DNA of 50,506 nucleotides from Synechococcus sp. J7-Johnson (GCF_024345795.1 NZ_JAGQBU010000020.1:1-50506), one strand, 5' to 3'. Shown: positions 35,194-43,990, numbered from the stretch's first letter. The notes: a model not told the origin generated them from the letters alone. Numbers and translations: made by a program.

Positions 35194-37329
35194 CTACAGC
35201 AGCGGGCCGCCCCCGCTGCGTCGGATCGCCACGACGGCCGGGCGGGGGCTGCGCCCCGGCACCCCCGAGGGCCAGTTGGAGCCCAGGGGCACCCAGCGCA
35301 GCTGCTCGAACTCCTGGTCATCGCGGTCACGCAGGCGGATGGCCTGCCATTCACCGGCCCCGCTGGAGCGGGTGCCGTTGCTCTCTCCTGGGTGCTGCAC
35401 CGAGAGAAACAAGGTGGCCTCCGACGCATCGAAGCAGGGGCCGGTGAGCTCGCACTCCATCGGCCCGGTGGCGAAGCAGAAAGCCTTTCCCGCCGCGGGC
35501 CCCTTGCTGGGCAGCACCCAGCAGGAGTTGTTGCCGAACAGATCCAGCTCGGCCGTGCCACCACCGCGATCGGTCACCAGCCAAACGGAGCCGGTGCGAT
35601 CGACGGCGAGGTTGTCGGGGCTGGAGAACCCCAGCCCCCCCTGCCAGGGGGCGCCGCCGGTGGCCAGCATGCGCCAGCGGAACCGGCCCGCCTCGGCGAA
35701 GCCTTGATCCTGCAGGCGCATGATCCAGCCATGGGGCCAGCGGTTCTCCCCGCCGGGACCATGAAAAATCGCCGGATCGGCGCTGCCGCCAGCATCGGAG
35801 CCTCCGGCGGTGAAGGCCACCAGCAGATCACCGCTGCTGGGATCAATCACCGTGTCTTCCGGCCTGGCGGCGGCGGTGGCGCCAACCGCATTGGCCGCCA
35901 GGTGAGCATCGATCAGGATGGCGCCGAGGCGCTCCTCGCTGCGGCCGGGATAGAGATCGGCGAGGGTTGCATAGCTCTTGAGGTAGGTCTCCACCGCCAC
36001 GTCGCTGGCCAGGGCCTCTGCCCCTGGCTGGCTGCGGTCGCTGTGGGGCACCAGGGTGGGCTGATTGAGGCCGAAACCCTCATAGTGGCTGGGCCGCTGG
36101 GGGTTGAGCGGGGTGGCGGGATCGAGCGGAATCCAGCGGCCGCTCCCATCGGGCTCAAAGCGAGCCACCTCCAGCCGGCCGGCCTCCAGCAGCGCTGAAT
36201 TGGCCGGAACACTCGGATCCTTGATCCGCCCCTCGCTCACGAAGCGGTAGAGATGGCCGCCGTGGCGGTCGCAGCCGGAGTACACCAGCAGCGGCTCGGT
36301 GGCCCGGGCCTGCACCGCCACGGCCTCATGGCGGTAGCGCCCCAGCCAGCTGTGCTTGACCGCCGGCCGCTGGGGCTGACGCGGATCGATCTCCACCATC
36401 CAGCCGTACTTGTTCCCGGCCAGGCCAAAGGGATTGCCGAGGCCATCGAACTTGCGGCCATCGCAGCGCAGTGGCAACACGGCGGGTGCCGGCGAGGAAC
36501 CATCGGCGTGGACCGCTTCCACAACCTGGCTCTGGAAGTTCTCCTCGGCCGAGAGCACCGTTCCCCAAGGGGTTTCGCCGCCGGCGCAGTTGGCGAAGGT
36601 GCCGATCACCCGGTCCTGGAGGCCATCGTTGTAGCCGAGGCGCTGCGGGCTTCTGAAAACGGCGGCCGCCGGACCACTCACCCGCAGGCGCCTGGCGGGA
36701 TCGTCGAGGCCTTCAAGGCCACTGAGGCGCCGATCGAAACGACCGCTCCGGCGACGCCATTGCCCCGAGGGCTCCCGGCGGATCTCGATCACACCGATGC
36801 CCTGATCGCGCAGGGCGGCGCCCGCAACGGTGCGGGCCAACTGGCGCAGGGGATCGTCGGCCCTCAGAGCCGTGACATCCACCACACCATCGAAAGGTCT
36901 GAGTGCCTCAATCAGCTCAAGCCAAGGCAATGATTCGCCGGTGGCGTCGGCGTAGCCCTCGCTCCATGGCTTCGGGCTGATGTATTCAAAGTTGACCGTG
37001 AGCAGGGCCCGGTCTTCACCCAGATCCGTGAAGGAGAGGTGGTCGTTGTTGAAGCCAAAACGGCCATCCGCCAAGGGCTCCCCCCAGGCGGCGAGCAGAT
37101 CGGCCCGGTAGCCCGCGGGCACCACCAGCCTGTCGACGAGGGAGACCCGGCGCTGTGTGCGCTGCTGCTCAGTGGCGCTCAGCCCATCGCCCGGGAGTGG
37201 CAGCGGCAGCGGCACAGGAGTGAAAGGCCCGCCGGCAGATGGCACTGGCAGGGCCTTCAGGGGCAAGCCAGAGGCGAGGGCCGCTGATCCCCCAAGGCCG
37301 AACAGGGCAAAGAGATCGCGGCGTTGCAT
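35194..37329 (-). CDS. phoX: PhoX-family phosphatase (DUF839), Tat-exported
   Basis: 711 residues. The start, MQRRDLFALFGLGGSAALASG, is a twin-arginine signal (RRDLF plus a hydrophobic stretch), so export folded with cofactor is likely. ANCAGGETPWGTVLSAEENF is the PhoX hallmark, followed by NKYGWMVEIDP and HEAVAVQARATEPLLVYSGCDRHGGHLYRF, then an acidic C-terminal beta-propeller half (PEDTVIDPSSGDLLVAFTAG). PhoX enzymes use Ca2+ and Fe and release phosphate from esters in marine and freshwater cyanobacteria. No Pho box was identified. Downstream of the regulator by about 70 bases but on the same strand and separate. Confidence 0.88.
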   Translation of the reverse strand: MQRRDLFALFGLGGSAALASGLPLKALPVPSAGGPFTPVPLPLPLPGDGLSATEQQRTQRRVSLVDRLVVPAGYRADLLAAWGEPLADGRFGFNNDHLSFTDLGEDRALLTVNFEYISPKPWSEGYADATGESLPWLELIEALRPFDGVVDVTALRADDPLRQLARTVAGAALRDQGIGVIEIRREPSGQWRRRSGRFDRRLSGLEGLDDPARRLRVSGPAAAVFRSPQRLGYNDGLQDRVIGTFANCAGGETPWGTVLSAEENFQSQVVEAVHADGSSPAPAVLPLRCDGRKFDGLGNPFGLAGNKYGWMVEIDPRQPQRPAVKHSWLGRYRHEAVAVQARATEPLLVYSGCDRHGGHLYRFVSEGRIKDPSVPANSALLEAGRLEVARFEPDGSGRWIPLDPATPLNPQRPSHYEGFGLNQPTLVPHSDRSQPGAEALASDVAVETYLKSYATLADLYPGRSEERLGAILIDAHLAANAVGATAAARPEDTVIDPSSGDLLVAFTAGGSDAGGSADPAIFHGPGGENRWPHGWIMRLQDQGFAEAGRFRWRMLATGGAPWQGGLGFSSPDNLAVDRTGSVWLVTDRGGGTAELDLFGNNSCWVLPSKGPAAGKAFCFATGPMECELTGPCFDASEATLFLSVQHPGESNGTRSSGAGEWQAIRLRDRDDQEFEQLRWVPLGSNWPSGVPGRSPRPAVVAIRRSGGGPLL

Positions 37330-37352
37330 CGCTCAGGCCAGGCCCGCGGCAG

Positions 37353-37610
37353 TCAACCACGCCAGGTGGGCAGGCCGTGGCGTCCGCGGTTACGCCAGAG
37401 GGCTTCCGAGCTCACATGCAGGCCATGGCGACGAGCCAGGCTGGCTGCGGCATGGGTGGAGCCGGTCTGCTTCAGCGCCTGGGCAAAGGATGGATCCTGG
37501 CTGGCCAGTTGCTGCAGGGCATGGAGCGCGTCCATCGCTTCGTGCACCGTCCCGGACAAGGCCGCCACGCTGGCGGCCCCGGGAGCAATCATGGGGGTGG
37601 CATTCATCAT
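37353..37610 (-). CDS. Nif11-like small protein (orphan leader-type)
   Basis: 85 residues from ATG 37608-37610, preceded by a GAGGT ribosome-binding site. After an A/P-rich start, EAMDALHALQQLASQDPSFAQALKQTGSTHAAASLARRHGLHVSSEALW is the Nif11 pattern ('DP.....L....T...A...A...G..VS...L'), as in leader peptides of RiPPs and Nif11-like proteins of cyanobacteria. The C-terminal tail RNRGRHGLPTWRG has no Cys, Ser or double-Gly site typical of lanthipeptides. No modifying enzyme is nearby. On the minus strand it precedes PhoX by 23 bases, so co-transcription is possible. AT-rich upstream sequence suggests a promoter (next entry). Confidence 0.65.
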   Translation of the reverse strand: MMNATPMIAPGAASVAALSGTVHEAMDALHALQQLASQDPSFAQALKQTGSTHAAASLARRHGLHVSSEALWRNRGRHGLPTWRG

Positions 37611-37922
37611 TGCGACCTCAACCTGTTGTTGCCTCAAGCTTAACCAGAAAAGAGTGCAGTCAGTCCGGTATTTATACTTAATCACGTGCGAGACGATGGC
37701 CCTCTGGCCACCATCATGGCCAGCCCGGAGCGCCACATCAAGAGATCGCTGGATCGGGTCCCGTTCAACTCAGGACAAATGGACAAGATCCATGATGAAA
37801 GGTTAATCGAAGCCGCCTCGATCACTCCCTAAAAGCACTTGATTCTTGACCTCCAGGGCCTTCAGCCTGGCAGCAGCCCCTGCAATGGAGCAAGCTGGGT
37901 CTCACTGGATCAGCCGCCAGCT
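37611..37922. promoter_or_regulatory. divergent intergenic region with a promoter for the Nif11-like gene
   Basis: 312 bases with an AT-rich island at 37660-37685 (TTTATACTTAA on the plus strand, TATAAA on the minus), a fair -10 for the Nif11-like gene. On the plus side no gene is visible before 37923. CTTGATTCTTGACC at 37849-37862 might be a -35 for the membrane protein gene. Nothing else identified. Confidence 0.35.
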
Positions 37923-38444
37923 ATGACCCGCGAACGCGACCCCTTCCGCATCCCCCGCGCCGGCTGGGAAGCTGCTCCCCTGGCGGGTCTGGCCTCGATC
38001 GATCTGAACCAGAACGGCGGGGCCTTCACGGGCAAGGAATTCTTCTCTGAATCCACCGTGGGCGGGGTCGTCTGTTTTGCCGCCTACCAGGCGCTGCTCA
38101 CGGCCCTGCGCACCGAGGCCCTGCGTAAGCGCGGCGAACTCGATCGGGCCACCCAGGTGCGGCTGGTGCTCAGCACCACTTTCGAATCAGCCAAGGCAGG
38201 CGTGGCTGTCGGGGCCGTGCTCTCGGTGCTGCTGCTGGTGTTCCCCTGGCTCACGCTTCCCCTCTCCCTGATGGGTGTGGTGGGCACCGCCAAAGCATCC
38301 CTTGATCTCTTCCACGCCTTCTGGGATGGCCTCGACGACGAGCAGAAGCTGCAGGTCACCGTGGCGGCCCATGAAGCCGGTGTGAACCTCAGCTCCTTCT
38401 TCCGCAACGACGGCGAGGGCCTGGGCCGCTCCGCGCTGGATTGA
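37923..38444 (+). CDS. membrane-associated protein of unknown function
   Basis: 173 residues from ATG 37923 (MTRERDPFRIPRAGWEAAPLAGL). The central segment AGVAVGAVLSVLLLVFPWLTLPLSLMGVVGTA is one or two membrane helices. The rest is soluble, with NQNGGAFTGKEFFSESTVGG and a C-terminal acidic half. I recognise no domain. It ends 42 bases before the convergent ynfA. Confidence 0.6.
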   Translation: MTRERDPFRIPRAGWEAAPLAGLASIDLNQNGGAFTGKEFFSESTVGGVVCFAAYQALLTALRTEALRKRGELDRATQVRLVLSTTFESAKAGVAVGAVLSVLLLVFPWLTLPLSLMGVVGTAKASLDLFHAFWDGLDDEQKLQVTVAAHEAGVNLSSFFRNDGEGLGRSALD

Positions 38445-38486
38445 GTCGCTGAGCCAGTGGTTTCGGCGATCCGCCTGATCGGCCCC

Positions 38487-38837
38487 TTATTGCGGCGCCC
38501 GGCCCATCAGGATCCCCATGCCGCTGAGAACCACAACGGAGCCCAGCAGGTCGCGGCCGGTGAAGGGTGAGCCATCCACCATGCGCAGCCAGATCAACGC
38601 CACTGCCACATAAACCGCTCCATAAGCGGCATATACCCGTCCAGAAGCCGTGGGGTGAAAGGTGAGCAACCAGGCGAACAGCGCCAGCGACAGAGCGGCA
38701 GGTACCAGCAACCACAGAGGCCTTTGCTGCTTGACCAACACATCCGTGAGGTAGCAGCCCAGAATCTCGGCGACGGCTGTGATCAAAAACAGGCCAGTCG
38801 TTCTGAGCACAGCAATGCGTTGGCGCACGTCCTTCAT
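38487..38837 (-). CDS. ynfA: YnfA-family (UPF0060) small membrane protein
   Basis: 116 residues from ATG 38835-38837, four membrane helices. [43 protein letters not shown] and [19 protein letters not shown] are the conserved segments of YnfA/UPF0060, an SMR-like small efflux family of unsettled function. Divergent from the cupin gene, 54 bases apart. Confidence 0.92.
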   Translation of the reverse strand: MKDVRQRIAVLRTTGLFLITAVAEILGCYLTDVLVKQQRPLWLLVPAALSLALFAWLLTFHPTASGRVYAAYGAVYVAVALIWLRMVDGSPFTGRDLLGSVVVLSGMGILMGRAPQ

Positions 38838-38891
38838 CCCCCGCCAGATCGACGGCGCCGATGGCACTGCCACGCCGCCGACAATGGGGGA

Positions 38892-39587
38892 ATGGACCTG
38901 CACGCCGACCTCGACCAGCGCGTGGTGCTCGACACCACCGCCCTGCCCTGGACACCCTCACCCATGGCGGGCGTTGAGCGGCGCATGCTCGATCGCCGCG
39001 GCGGGGAATTGGCCCGGGCCACCTCGATCGTGCGCTATGCCCCCGGCAGCCACTTTGATCGCCATACCCATGGCGGCGGCGAAGAGATCCTGGTGCTTGA
39101 GGGCACCTTCTCCGATGAACGGGGCGACTACCCGGCCGGCACCTACCTGCGCAATCCGTTAGGCACCAGCCACGCTCCCTTCAGCGAGCCGGGCTGCACG
39201 ATTCTGGTGAAACTGCACCAGATGCACCCTGCCGACCAGCAGCAGCTGGTGATCGACACCCACAGCGCTGAGTGGCTGCCAGGCCTGGTGGCGGGCCTGG
39301 AGGTGATGCCGCTGCACGCCTTCGGTTCCGAGCATGGGGCCCTGGTGCGCTGGGCACCGGGCACGTTGTTTCAACCCCACAGCCATCCCGGCGGCGAGGA
39401 GATCCTGGTGCTGGAGGGCGTGTTTCAGGACGAACAGGGCACCTATCCCGCCGGCAGCTGGCTGCGCAATCCACCCGGCAGCGTCCACCGGCCCTGGAGC
39501 GAGGAGGGCTGCACGATCTGGGTCAAGACCGGCCACCTGCCTGCCACGCTTGGGCCGGATGGATCAGAGGGCCTGTTGCAGACGTGA
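38892..39587 (+). CDS. double-cupin protein (ChrR-like)
   Basis: 231 residues from ATG 38892. Two similar cupin domains, each with the metal-binding pattern [20 protein letters not shown]...RNP.G..H: first half about 50-100, second about 150-215 ([19 protein letters not shown]). Both halves keep the His/His/Glu/His set, so both may bind Zn or another metal. This cupin type is found in ChrR anti-sigma factors and in free-standing proteins; no sigma factor or anti-sigma N-terminus is present here. Role unknown. Confidence 0.85.
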   Translation: MDLHADLDQRVVLDTTALPWTPSPMAGVERRMLDRRGGELARATSIVRYAPGSHFDRHTHGGGEEILVLEGTFSDERGDYPAGTYLRNPLGTSHAPFSEPGCTILVKLHQMHPADQQQLVIDTHSAEWLPGLVAGLEVMPLHAFGSEHGALVRWAPGTLFQPHSHPGGEEILVLEGVFQDEQGTYPAGSWLRNPPGSVHRPWSEEGCTIWVKTGHLPATLGPDGSEGLLQT

Positions 39588-39602
39588 GCTCGCGGTCTGT
39601 GT

Positions 39603-40463
39603 TCAGTTCATCGGCTCAGTTTCTTTGTTTCCGCCAATGACCTGCTCCACCAGCAGCTTCAACAGCAGGGAAACCAGGCCCACACCCCCCAGCACCAGCG
39701 CGGCGCCATAGGCCAGTTCGGTGTCGTACTGCTTGTAGGCGTCCTCCACAAACAGGGGCAGTGTCTGGGTCTGGCCGGCGATGTTGCCACTCACGACGGC
39801 GACAGCTCCGAACTCACCCAGGGCCCGGGCCGTGGTGAGGATCAACCCGTAGAGAACGGCCCAACGCACGGAGGGCAGGGTGACCTTCCAGAAAACCTGC
39901 CAGCTGCTGGCACCAAGCGTGCGGGCCGCCTCCTCCTGGTCCCAACCCTCCTCCTCAAGCAGGGGGATCACTTCCCGGGCCATGAAGGGGAAGGTCACGA
40001 TGATCGTGGCCAGCGTCATCCCGGGCCAGGAGAAGATGATTTTCCAGCCCAGGCTGGTCACGATCCCGCCCAGCAGTCCGTTGGTGGGGCTGTAGAGCAA
40101 GACCAGCATCAGGCCGACTACCACTGGCGAGATCGAGAACGGCAGATCAATCACGCTCAGCAGAAAGGCCTTGCCGGGGAACTGGCGACGGGCGATAGCC
40201 GTGGCTGCTGACAGGCCAAAGATGGTGTTGGCAGGCACGGCGATAGCCGTCATCATCAGCGTCATCCGCACCGCCGAGTGCAGCTCTTCCGATTCAAAGT
40301 TATCCAGAAAGGGCTGCAGGCCCTTGGCAAAGGCACCCGATACCACTTCCAGAGCTGGCAGCAGAATGATCACTGCAACATAGAGGCCAGCAATCAGCGG
40401 GATCAGCACCGAGGCGGATGGGCGGATCTTGCCACTACGCAGGAAACGCAACAGGGAACGCAT
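39603..40463 (-). CDS. cysW: sulfate ABC transporter permease CysW
   Basis: 286-residue membrane permease with six helices; the EAA loop is EEAARTLGASSWQVFWKVTLPSVRWA. With SPVVVGLMLVLLYSP and EFGAVAVVSGNIAGQTQTLPLFVEDAYKQ it is CysW rather than CysT. It forms the channel with CysT, driven by CysA. 30 bases downstream of cysT on the minus strand, so an operon. Its last gene; its stop faces the cupin gene. Confidence 0.95.
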   Translation of the reverse strand: MRSLLRFLRSGKIRPSASVLIPLIAGLYVAVIILLPALEVVSGAFAKGLQPFLDNFESEELHSAVRMTLMMTAIAVPANTIFGLSAATAIARRQFPGKAFLLSVIDLPFSISPVVVGLMLVLLYSPTNGLLGGIVTSLGWKIIFSWPGMTLATIIVTFPFMAREVIPLLEEEGWDQEEAARTLGASSWQVFWKVTLPSVRWAVLYGLILTTARALGEFGAVAVVSGNIAGQTQTLPLFVEDAYKQYDTELAYGAALVLGGVGLVSLLLKLLVEQVIGGNKETEPMN

Positions 40464-40493
40464 GGGAGAAACGGCAGGTGGATTTCAACAGAA

Positions 40494-41366
40494 TTAGACG
40501 GGATTGCCTTCCCAGTGCCGGCCCCACACCTGCAGCCCGTTGATCACCAGCAGGCTCACAAGAGAGAACATCAACATCACCATGCCGATCACCGTTGCCG
40601 AGGAAAAGTCATATTCCTCGAGCTTCTGGATGATCAAGGTGGGAGTGATGAGATCCCTGAAGGGCACATTGGAGGAAATCATCACCACCGAGCCGTACTC
40701 GCCTACAGCGCGGCTGTAGCCCTGGGCCACGCCGGCCAGGATCGCTGGCATCAGCTGGGGCAGCACCACTTTCAGCAGGGTCTGGCGAGGGCTGGCGCCG
40801 AGGCACCAGGCCGCTTCCTCCTGCTCCCGCTCAAGGGCTTCCAGCACCGGCTCCACACTGCGCACCACAAACGGCAGCGAGATGAACATCATCGCGATGC
40901 CCACCCCCAGCCAGGTGAAGGACACTTTCAGTCCGAAGAGGGCATCGAGCGGGGCCCCGAGCCAGCCATTGGAGCTGTAGATCGACGCCAGCGCCAGACC
41001 CGCCACGGCGGTAGGCAGCGCGAAGGGAAGATCGATCAGTGAATCGAGCAACCGCCTGCCGAAGAAGGAGCAGCGCACCAGGGCCCAGGCGATCACCACG
41101 CCGAACACACCATTGACAAGGGCAGCCACCAGCGCCAACCCGAAGCTGATTCGGTAGGTAGCCAGCGCTTCAGCGGTGGTGGCCAGCTGCCAGAACTGGA
41201 CCGGGCCGACTGCAGCGGCCTTCAGGGTCATGGCCCCCAGGGGCAGGAACAGCACCAGGGCCAGATAGAGCCAGGTGATTCGCCAGGACCAACTGAGCTG
41301 CAACCAGCTGGGAAGCGCCGGGCGCCTGAGGCGGGCCGGAGAGGCAGGAGCCATGGACGAGGACAT
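40494..41366 (-). CDS. cysT: sulfate ABC transporter permease CysT (CysU)
   Basis: 290 residues from ATG 41364-41366 (MSSSMAP); the frame opens further upstream at 41396, which is less likely. EEAAWCLGASPRQTLLKVVLPQLMPA is the EAA loop, and SRAVGEYGSVVMISSNVPFRDLITPTLI is typical of CysT. Partner of CysW. Divergent from cysA, sharing the promoter region that holds the AACGGTTAGC element. Confidence 0.95.
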   Translation of the reverse strand: MSSSMAPASPARLRRPALPSWLQLSWSWRITWLYLALVLFLPLGAMTLKAAAVGPVQFWQLATTAEALATYRISFGLALVAALVNGVFGVVIAWALVRCSFFGRRLLDSLIDLPFALPTAVAGLALASIYSSNGWLGAPLDALFGLKVSFTWLGVGIAMMFISLPFVVRSVEPVLEALEREQEEAAWCLGASPRQTLLKVVLPQLMPAILAGVAQGYSRAVGEYGSVVMISSNVPFRDLITPTLIIQKLEEYDFSSATVIGMVMLMFSLVSLLVINGLQVWGRHWEGNPV

Positions 41367-41410
41367 GGGAACAGATCCGCGGAAACGTATCACCATCTGC
41401 CGATTTATAC

Positions 41411-41430
41411 AACGGTTAGCCGGTGGGGAA
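41411..41430 (+). promoter_or_regulatory. conserved 20-bp element in the cysT/cysA promoter region
   Basis: AACGGTTAGCCGGTGGGGAA. The same element, 17 of 20 bases identical, occurs at 43887-43906 between the Rrf2 regulator and the first sulfate-binding gene. Here it lies 49 bases before the cysA ATG and just before a -10 candidate TATAGG (41443-41448). CysR-like, Rrf2 or another sulfur regulator could bind; that is inference. Confidence 0.5.
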
Positions 41431-41479
41431 ATGTATGTTTGCTATAGGATCGTGCCATCGAATCCGTTTTTCCCCTGCC

Positions 41480-42508
41480 ATGGGCATCCGCGTCGCTGGT
41501 GTGAGCAAGGAGTTCGGCTCGTTCCGGGCGGTCGACAACGTCAGCCTTGATGTCGAGACCGGCTCCCTGGTGGCACTGCTCGGCCCCTCCGGTTCTGGTA
41601 AGAGCACTCTTTTACGCCTGATCGCAGGCCTGGAGGAGATCGATACCGGCCGCATCTGGATCACCGGGGAAGAAACCACCAGCCGTTCGGTGCAGGAGCG
41701 CCAGGTGGGATTTGTGTTCCAGCACTTCGCACTCTTCAAGCACCGCACGGTGCGTCAGAACGTGGGCTTCGGTCTTGAGCTGCGTGGCTGGAAGCACGAG
41801 GCGATCCGCCGGCGCGTGGATGAGCTGCTGGAGCTGGTGCAGCTGCAGGGCTTTGGCAACCGCTACCCGTCCCAGCTCTCCGGCGGTCAGCGCCAACGGG
41901 TTGCCCTGGCCCGGGCCATGGCGGTGAAGCCACGGGTCCTGCTGCTCGATGAACCGTTCAGCGCCCTCGATGCCAAGGTGCGCAAGGAGCTGCGCGGCTG
42001 GCTGCGCAACCTCCACGACGAGATGCACGTCACCACGGTGATCGTCACCCACGACCAGGAAGAAGCCATGGAGGTGGCCGATCGGATCGTGGTGATGAAC
42101 CACGGCAAGATCGAGCAGATCGGCAGCCCGGCTGAGATTTACGACCAGCCAGCCAGCCCCTTTGTCATGAGCTTTGTGGGTGCGGTGAACGTGCTTCCTC
42201 CGCACGTGCCCCTTGCCCTTGCCGCTGCTGAACGCTCAGGAGACGAAGGTCAAGGCGGCGATATCTTCATCCGCCCCCACGATCTGGAGCTGCACCGCAG
42301 CCCCCAGAGCGGCAGTGTGCCCGCTGTGTTGTGCCGGCTCACCCACATGGGCCGTGACATCCAGGCAGAACTCACCCTCGCAAGTGGAGAGGTTGTGGTG
42401 GCCCAACTCCCTCGCGAGCGGATCGATTACCGCGAGCTCAAGGCCGGTGATGCCCTGCACATCACCAGCCGTGAAACACGCACCTTTGTGCCGGACTTTG
42501 TGATCTGA
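41480..42508 (+). CDS. cysA: sulfate ABC transporter ATPase CysA
   Basis: 342 residues from ATG 41480. Walker [17 protein letters not shown], signature [15 protein letters not shown], Walker [15 protein letters not shown]-loop [11 protein letters not shown]. The C-terminal regulatory domain (about 235-342, [11 protein letters not shown]) is typical of CysA/MalK. Drives the CysTW permease. First gene in its direction, divergent from cysT; followed by convergent small gene and CysR-like regulator. Confidence 0.95.
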   Translation: MGIRVAGVSKEFGSFRAVDNVSLDVETGSLVALLGPSGSGKSTLLRLIAGLEEIDTGRIWITGEETTSRSVQERQVGFVFQHFALFKHRTVRQNVGFGLELRGWKHEAIRRRVDELLELVQLQGFGNRYPSQLSGGQRQRVALARAMAVKPRVLLLDEPFSALDAKVRKELRGWLRNLHDEMHVTTVIVTHDQEEAMEVADRIVVMNHGKIEQIGSPAEIYDQPASPFVMSFVGAVNVLPPHVPLALAAAERSGDEGQGGDIFIRPHDLELHRSPQSGSVPAVLCRLTHMGRDIQAELTLASGEVVVAQLPRERIDYRELKAGDALHITSRETRTFVPDFVI

Positions 42509-42511
42509 GCT

Positions 42512-42703
42512 TCAGGGCCGAGAGCCCATGGGCAGGCCCTGTTCGTTGAAAACGCTTATGAATTCGGGCCCTGAGGGGATTCCTCCTGGCGTCATTCCAT
42601 GCTCACGAACGACAAGCGTGATCAAGAGATCCTGGCGATCGCCTGCCGCCAACTCGCCGTCACGGTCCCAGTGCAGGCACCAGGGAGGAGTGTGGATGGT
42701 CAT
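42512..42703 (-). CDS. small protein of unknown function coupled to the CysR-like gene
   Basis: 63 residues: MTIHTPPWCLHWDRDGELAAGD and so on, acidic, no membrane helix. Its ATG (42701-42703) overlaps the TGA of the CysR-like gene as ATGA, so translation is coupled. It ends three bases after cysA on the opposite strand. No domain recognised. A real small gene is likely from the overlap and the full-length frame, but not proven. Confidence 0.55.
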   Translation of the reverse strand: MTIHTPPWCLHWDRDGELAAGDRQDLLITLVVREHGMTPGGIPSGPEFISVFNEQGLPMGSRP

Positions 42704-43323
42704 GGCTGGAGGGGGATCAACAGGTCGCTGTCGCCCACTGCCAACAACCGGCCCTCAGCGCGAAAGCGGCAGAGCAGTTTGGTCACTGTGACCCGGGTCA
42801 AGCCGCACAGATCGGCCAGGGCCTGGTGGGTGAGGTTGAGCTCACTGAGCGAGAGGCGGCAGCCGTGACGGTTGACCTGGCCATGGGACCCGCCAATCCA
42901 GCTGAGCAGGGTGAGTAGACGGCGCTCCCCGGAGCGGATGCGCTGGATGGTGAGGAGCTCCGCCAGCATCTGGCGCTCGCGCTGCAGGTGTTGGTGCTGA
43001 TCGCGGGGATCGAGCTCGATGTGCTCCACCACCACGGTGGTGAGGCACTGCAACTCCAACGGCTGGACCACAGGATTCTCAGAGGTGATCACGTCACCAG
43101 GGCCCCATAGGCCCAGGGCGATGCACTCGCCTTCGAGATCCCAGCTCGCAGACCGTACATAGCCCTCATGCAGGCGCCAGCCCATCCCTTCAGGGAGGAC
43201 GTCCTTGGGATGGAGCGTGAACTGCAAGGGCTGCTTGAGCAAAGAAGACGTCACCGGTTTGGTGGGCGATGGGGCGGTTGTTCGATCAACGACAGGCGGA
43301 CAAGCAGGGGCATTCGCAGACAA
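42700..43323 (-). CDS. cysR: CRP/FNR-family regulator, CysR-like
   Basis: About 207 residues if started at TTG 43321-43323; the open frame reaches 43569 but without conserved content. The sensor domain has GWRLHEGYVRSASWDLEGECIALGLWGPGDVI, a cyclic-nucleotide-type beta-barrel, and LSLSELNLTHQALADLCGLTRVTVTKLLCRFRAEG is the helix-turn-helix of the CRP family. In Synechococcus elongatus a CRP-type CysR lies inside the sulfate permease cluster and is needed for its induction under sulfur limitation; position and family both match here. The ligand is unknown; the cAMP-binding residues are not obvious. Confidence 0.8.
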   Translation of the reverse strand: MSANAPACPPVVDRTTAPSPTKPVTSSLLKQPLQFTLHPKDVLPEGMGWRLHEGYVRSASWDLEGECIALGLWGPGDVITSENPVVQPLELQCLTTVVVEHIELDPRDQHQHLQRERQMLAELLTIQRIRSGERRLLTLLSWIGGSHGQVNRHGCRLSLSELNLTHQALADLCGLTRVTVTKLLCRFRAEGRLLAVGDSDLLIPLQP

Positions 43324-43333
43324 CAGGCCATGA

Positions 43334-43352
43334 CAGGCAAGCAACTTGCCTG
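43334..43352. repeat. perfect 8-bp inverted repeat just upstream of cysR
   Basis: CAGGCAAG, three bases, CTTGCCTG. It lies 11 bases before the presumed TTG start of the CysR-like gene, inside its leader. It could be a hairpin affecting translation or a protein-binding site. Confidence 0.45.
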
Positions 43353-43417
43353 AAGTATGCCCTAATTCCGATAGGTGTACCGGTATTTCCAGGCACACGA
43401 ACAGGGACGCCTTGGTC

Positions 43418-43849
43418 TCAGATGTAGAACATCGGCGCCGGTTGCTGCAGGCTGTCCCGCTCCAGCAGCAGCTGGGCCAGGGTGGTGGACTGCAGCACGG
43501 CGGCCCGGGCCTGCTCGGCTCGCTTAGCCAGACCCTGGAGTACGCGGAACTCGGCGTCCTGGCGATCACCCTGGCGCTCCGAGCGGGCCTCGCCTTCCAG
43601 GCACTCCTCCACCTCCGCGATGGTGATCTGCTCCGGCGGCCTGCTCAGCTGAAAGCCGCCGCGGGGCCCGCGGATGCTGTTGAGGTACCCTCCCTTGCGC
43701 AGTGCCGTGAGCATCTGCTCGAGATAACGCTCGGGCAGGCCATGGCGGCGGCTGACCTCACCCACCTGGACCAGCTCTCCAGAGGAAAAAGCCGCAGCCA
43801 GATCGATCAAAGCCACTAGTCCGTATTCCGTTTTGGCGCTGAAGGCCAT
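43418..43849 (-). CDS. Rrf2-family transcriptional regulator
   Basis: 143 residues from ATG 43847-43849. MAFSAKTEYGLVALIDLAAAF is the Rrf2 start, RRHGLPERYLEQMLTALRKGGYLNSIRGPRGGFQLSR the winged helix. IscR's three cluster cysteines are absent; one Cys is at the 'EVEECLEG' position. In Bacillus the Rrf2 member CymR controls sulfur genes, so a sulfur role here fits its place between cysR and the sulfate-binding genes. Divergent from sbpA with a 141-base gap. Confidence 0.88.
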   Translation of the reverse strand: MAFSAKTEYGLVALIDLAAAFSSGELVQVGEVSRRHGLPERYLEQMLTALRKGGYLNSIRGPRGGFQLSRPPEQITIAEVEECLEGEARSERQGDRQDAEFRVLQGLAKRAEQARAAVLQSTTLAQLLLERDSLQQPAPMFYI

Positions 43850-43886
43850 GACTGGCTCGAGGTCGCTCGGCAAGCCTAACAGAAAG

Positions 43887-43906
43887 AACGGTTAGCAGAT
43901 AGGGAA
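43887..43906 (+). promoter_or_regulatory. second copy of the sulfate-cluster element, with an inverted partner
   Basis: AACGGTTAGCAGATAGGGAA, matching the element at 41411-41430 at 17 of 20 bases. In addition GATAGGGAA (43898-43906) is repeated as its exact reverse complement TTCCCTATC at 43974-43982, next to the GTG start of the first sulfate-binding protein. The pair brackets the sbpA promoter region. Confidence 0.5.
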
Positions 43907-43990
43907 TACACCTACATGCCTCTGTGCCCCGAGCCACTCAGGCCCAGGCGGCAACGAGCCTACTTTGCACAAGTTCCCTATCGATAAACC

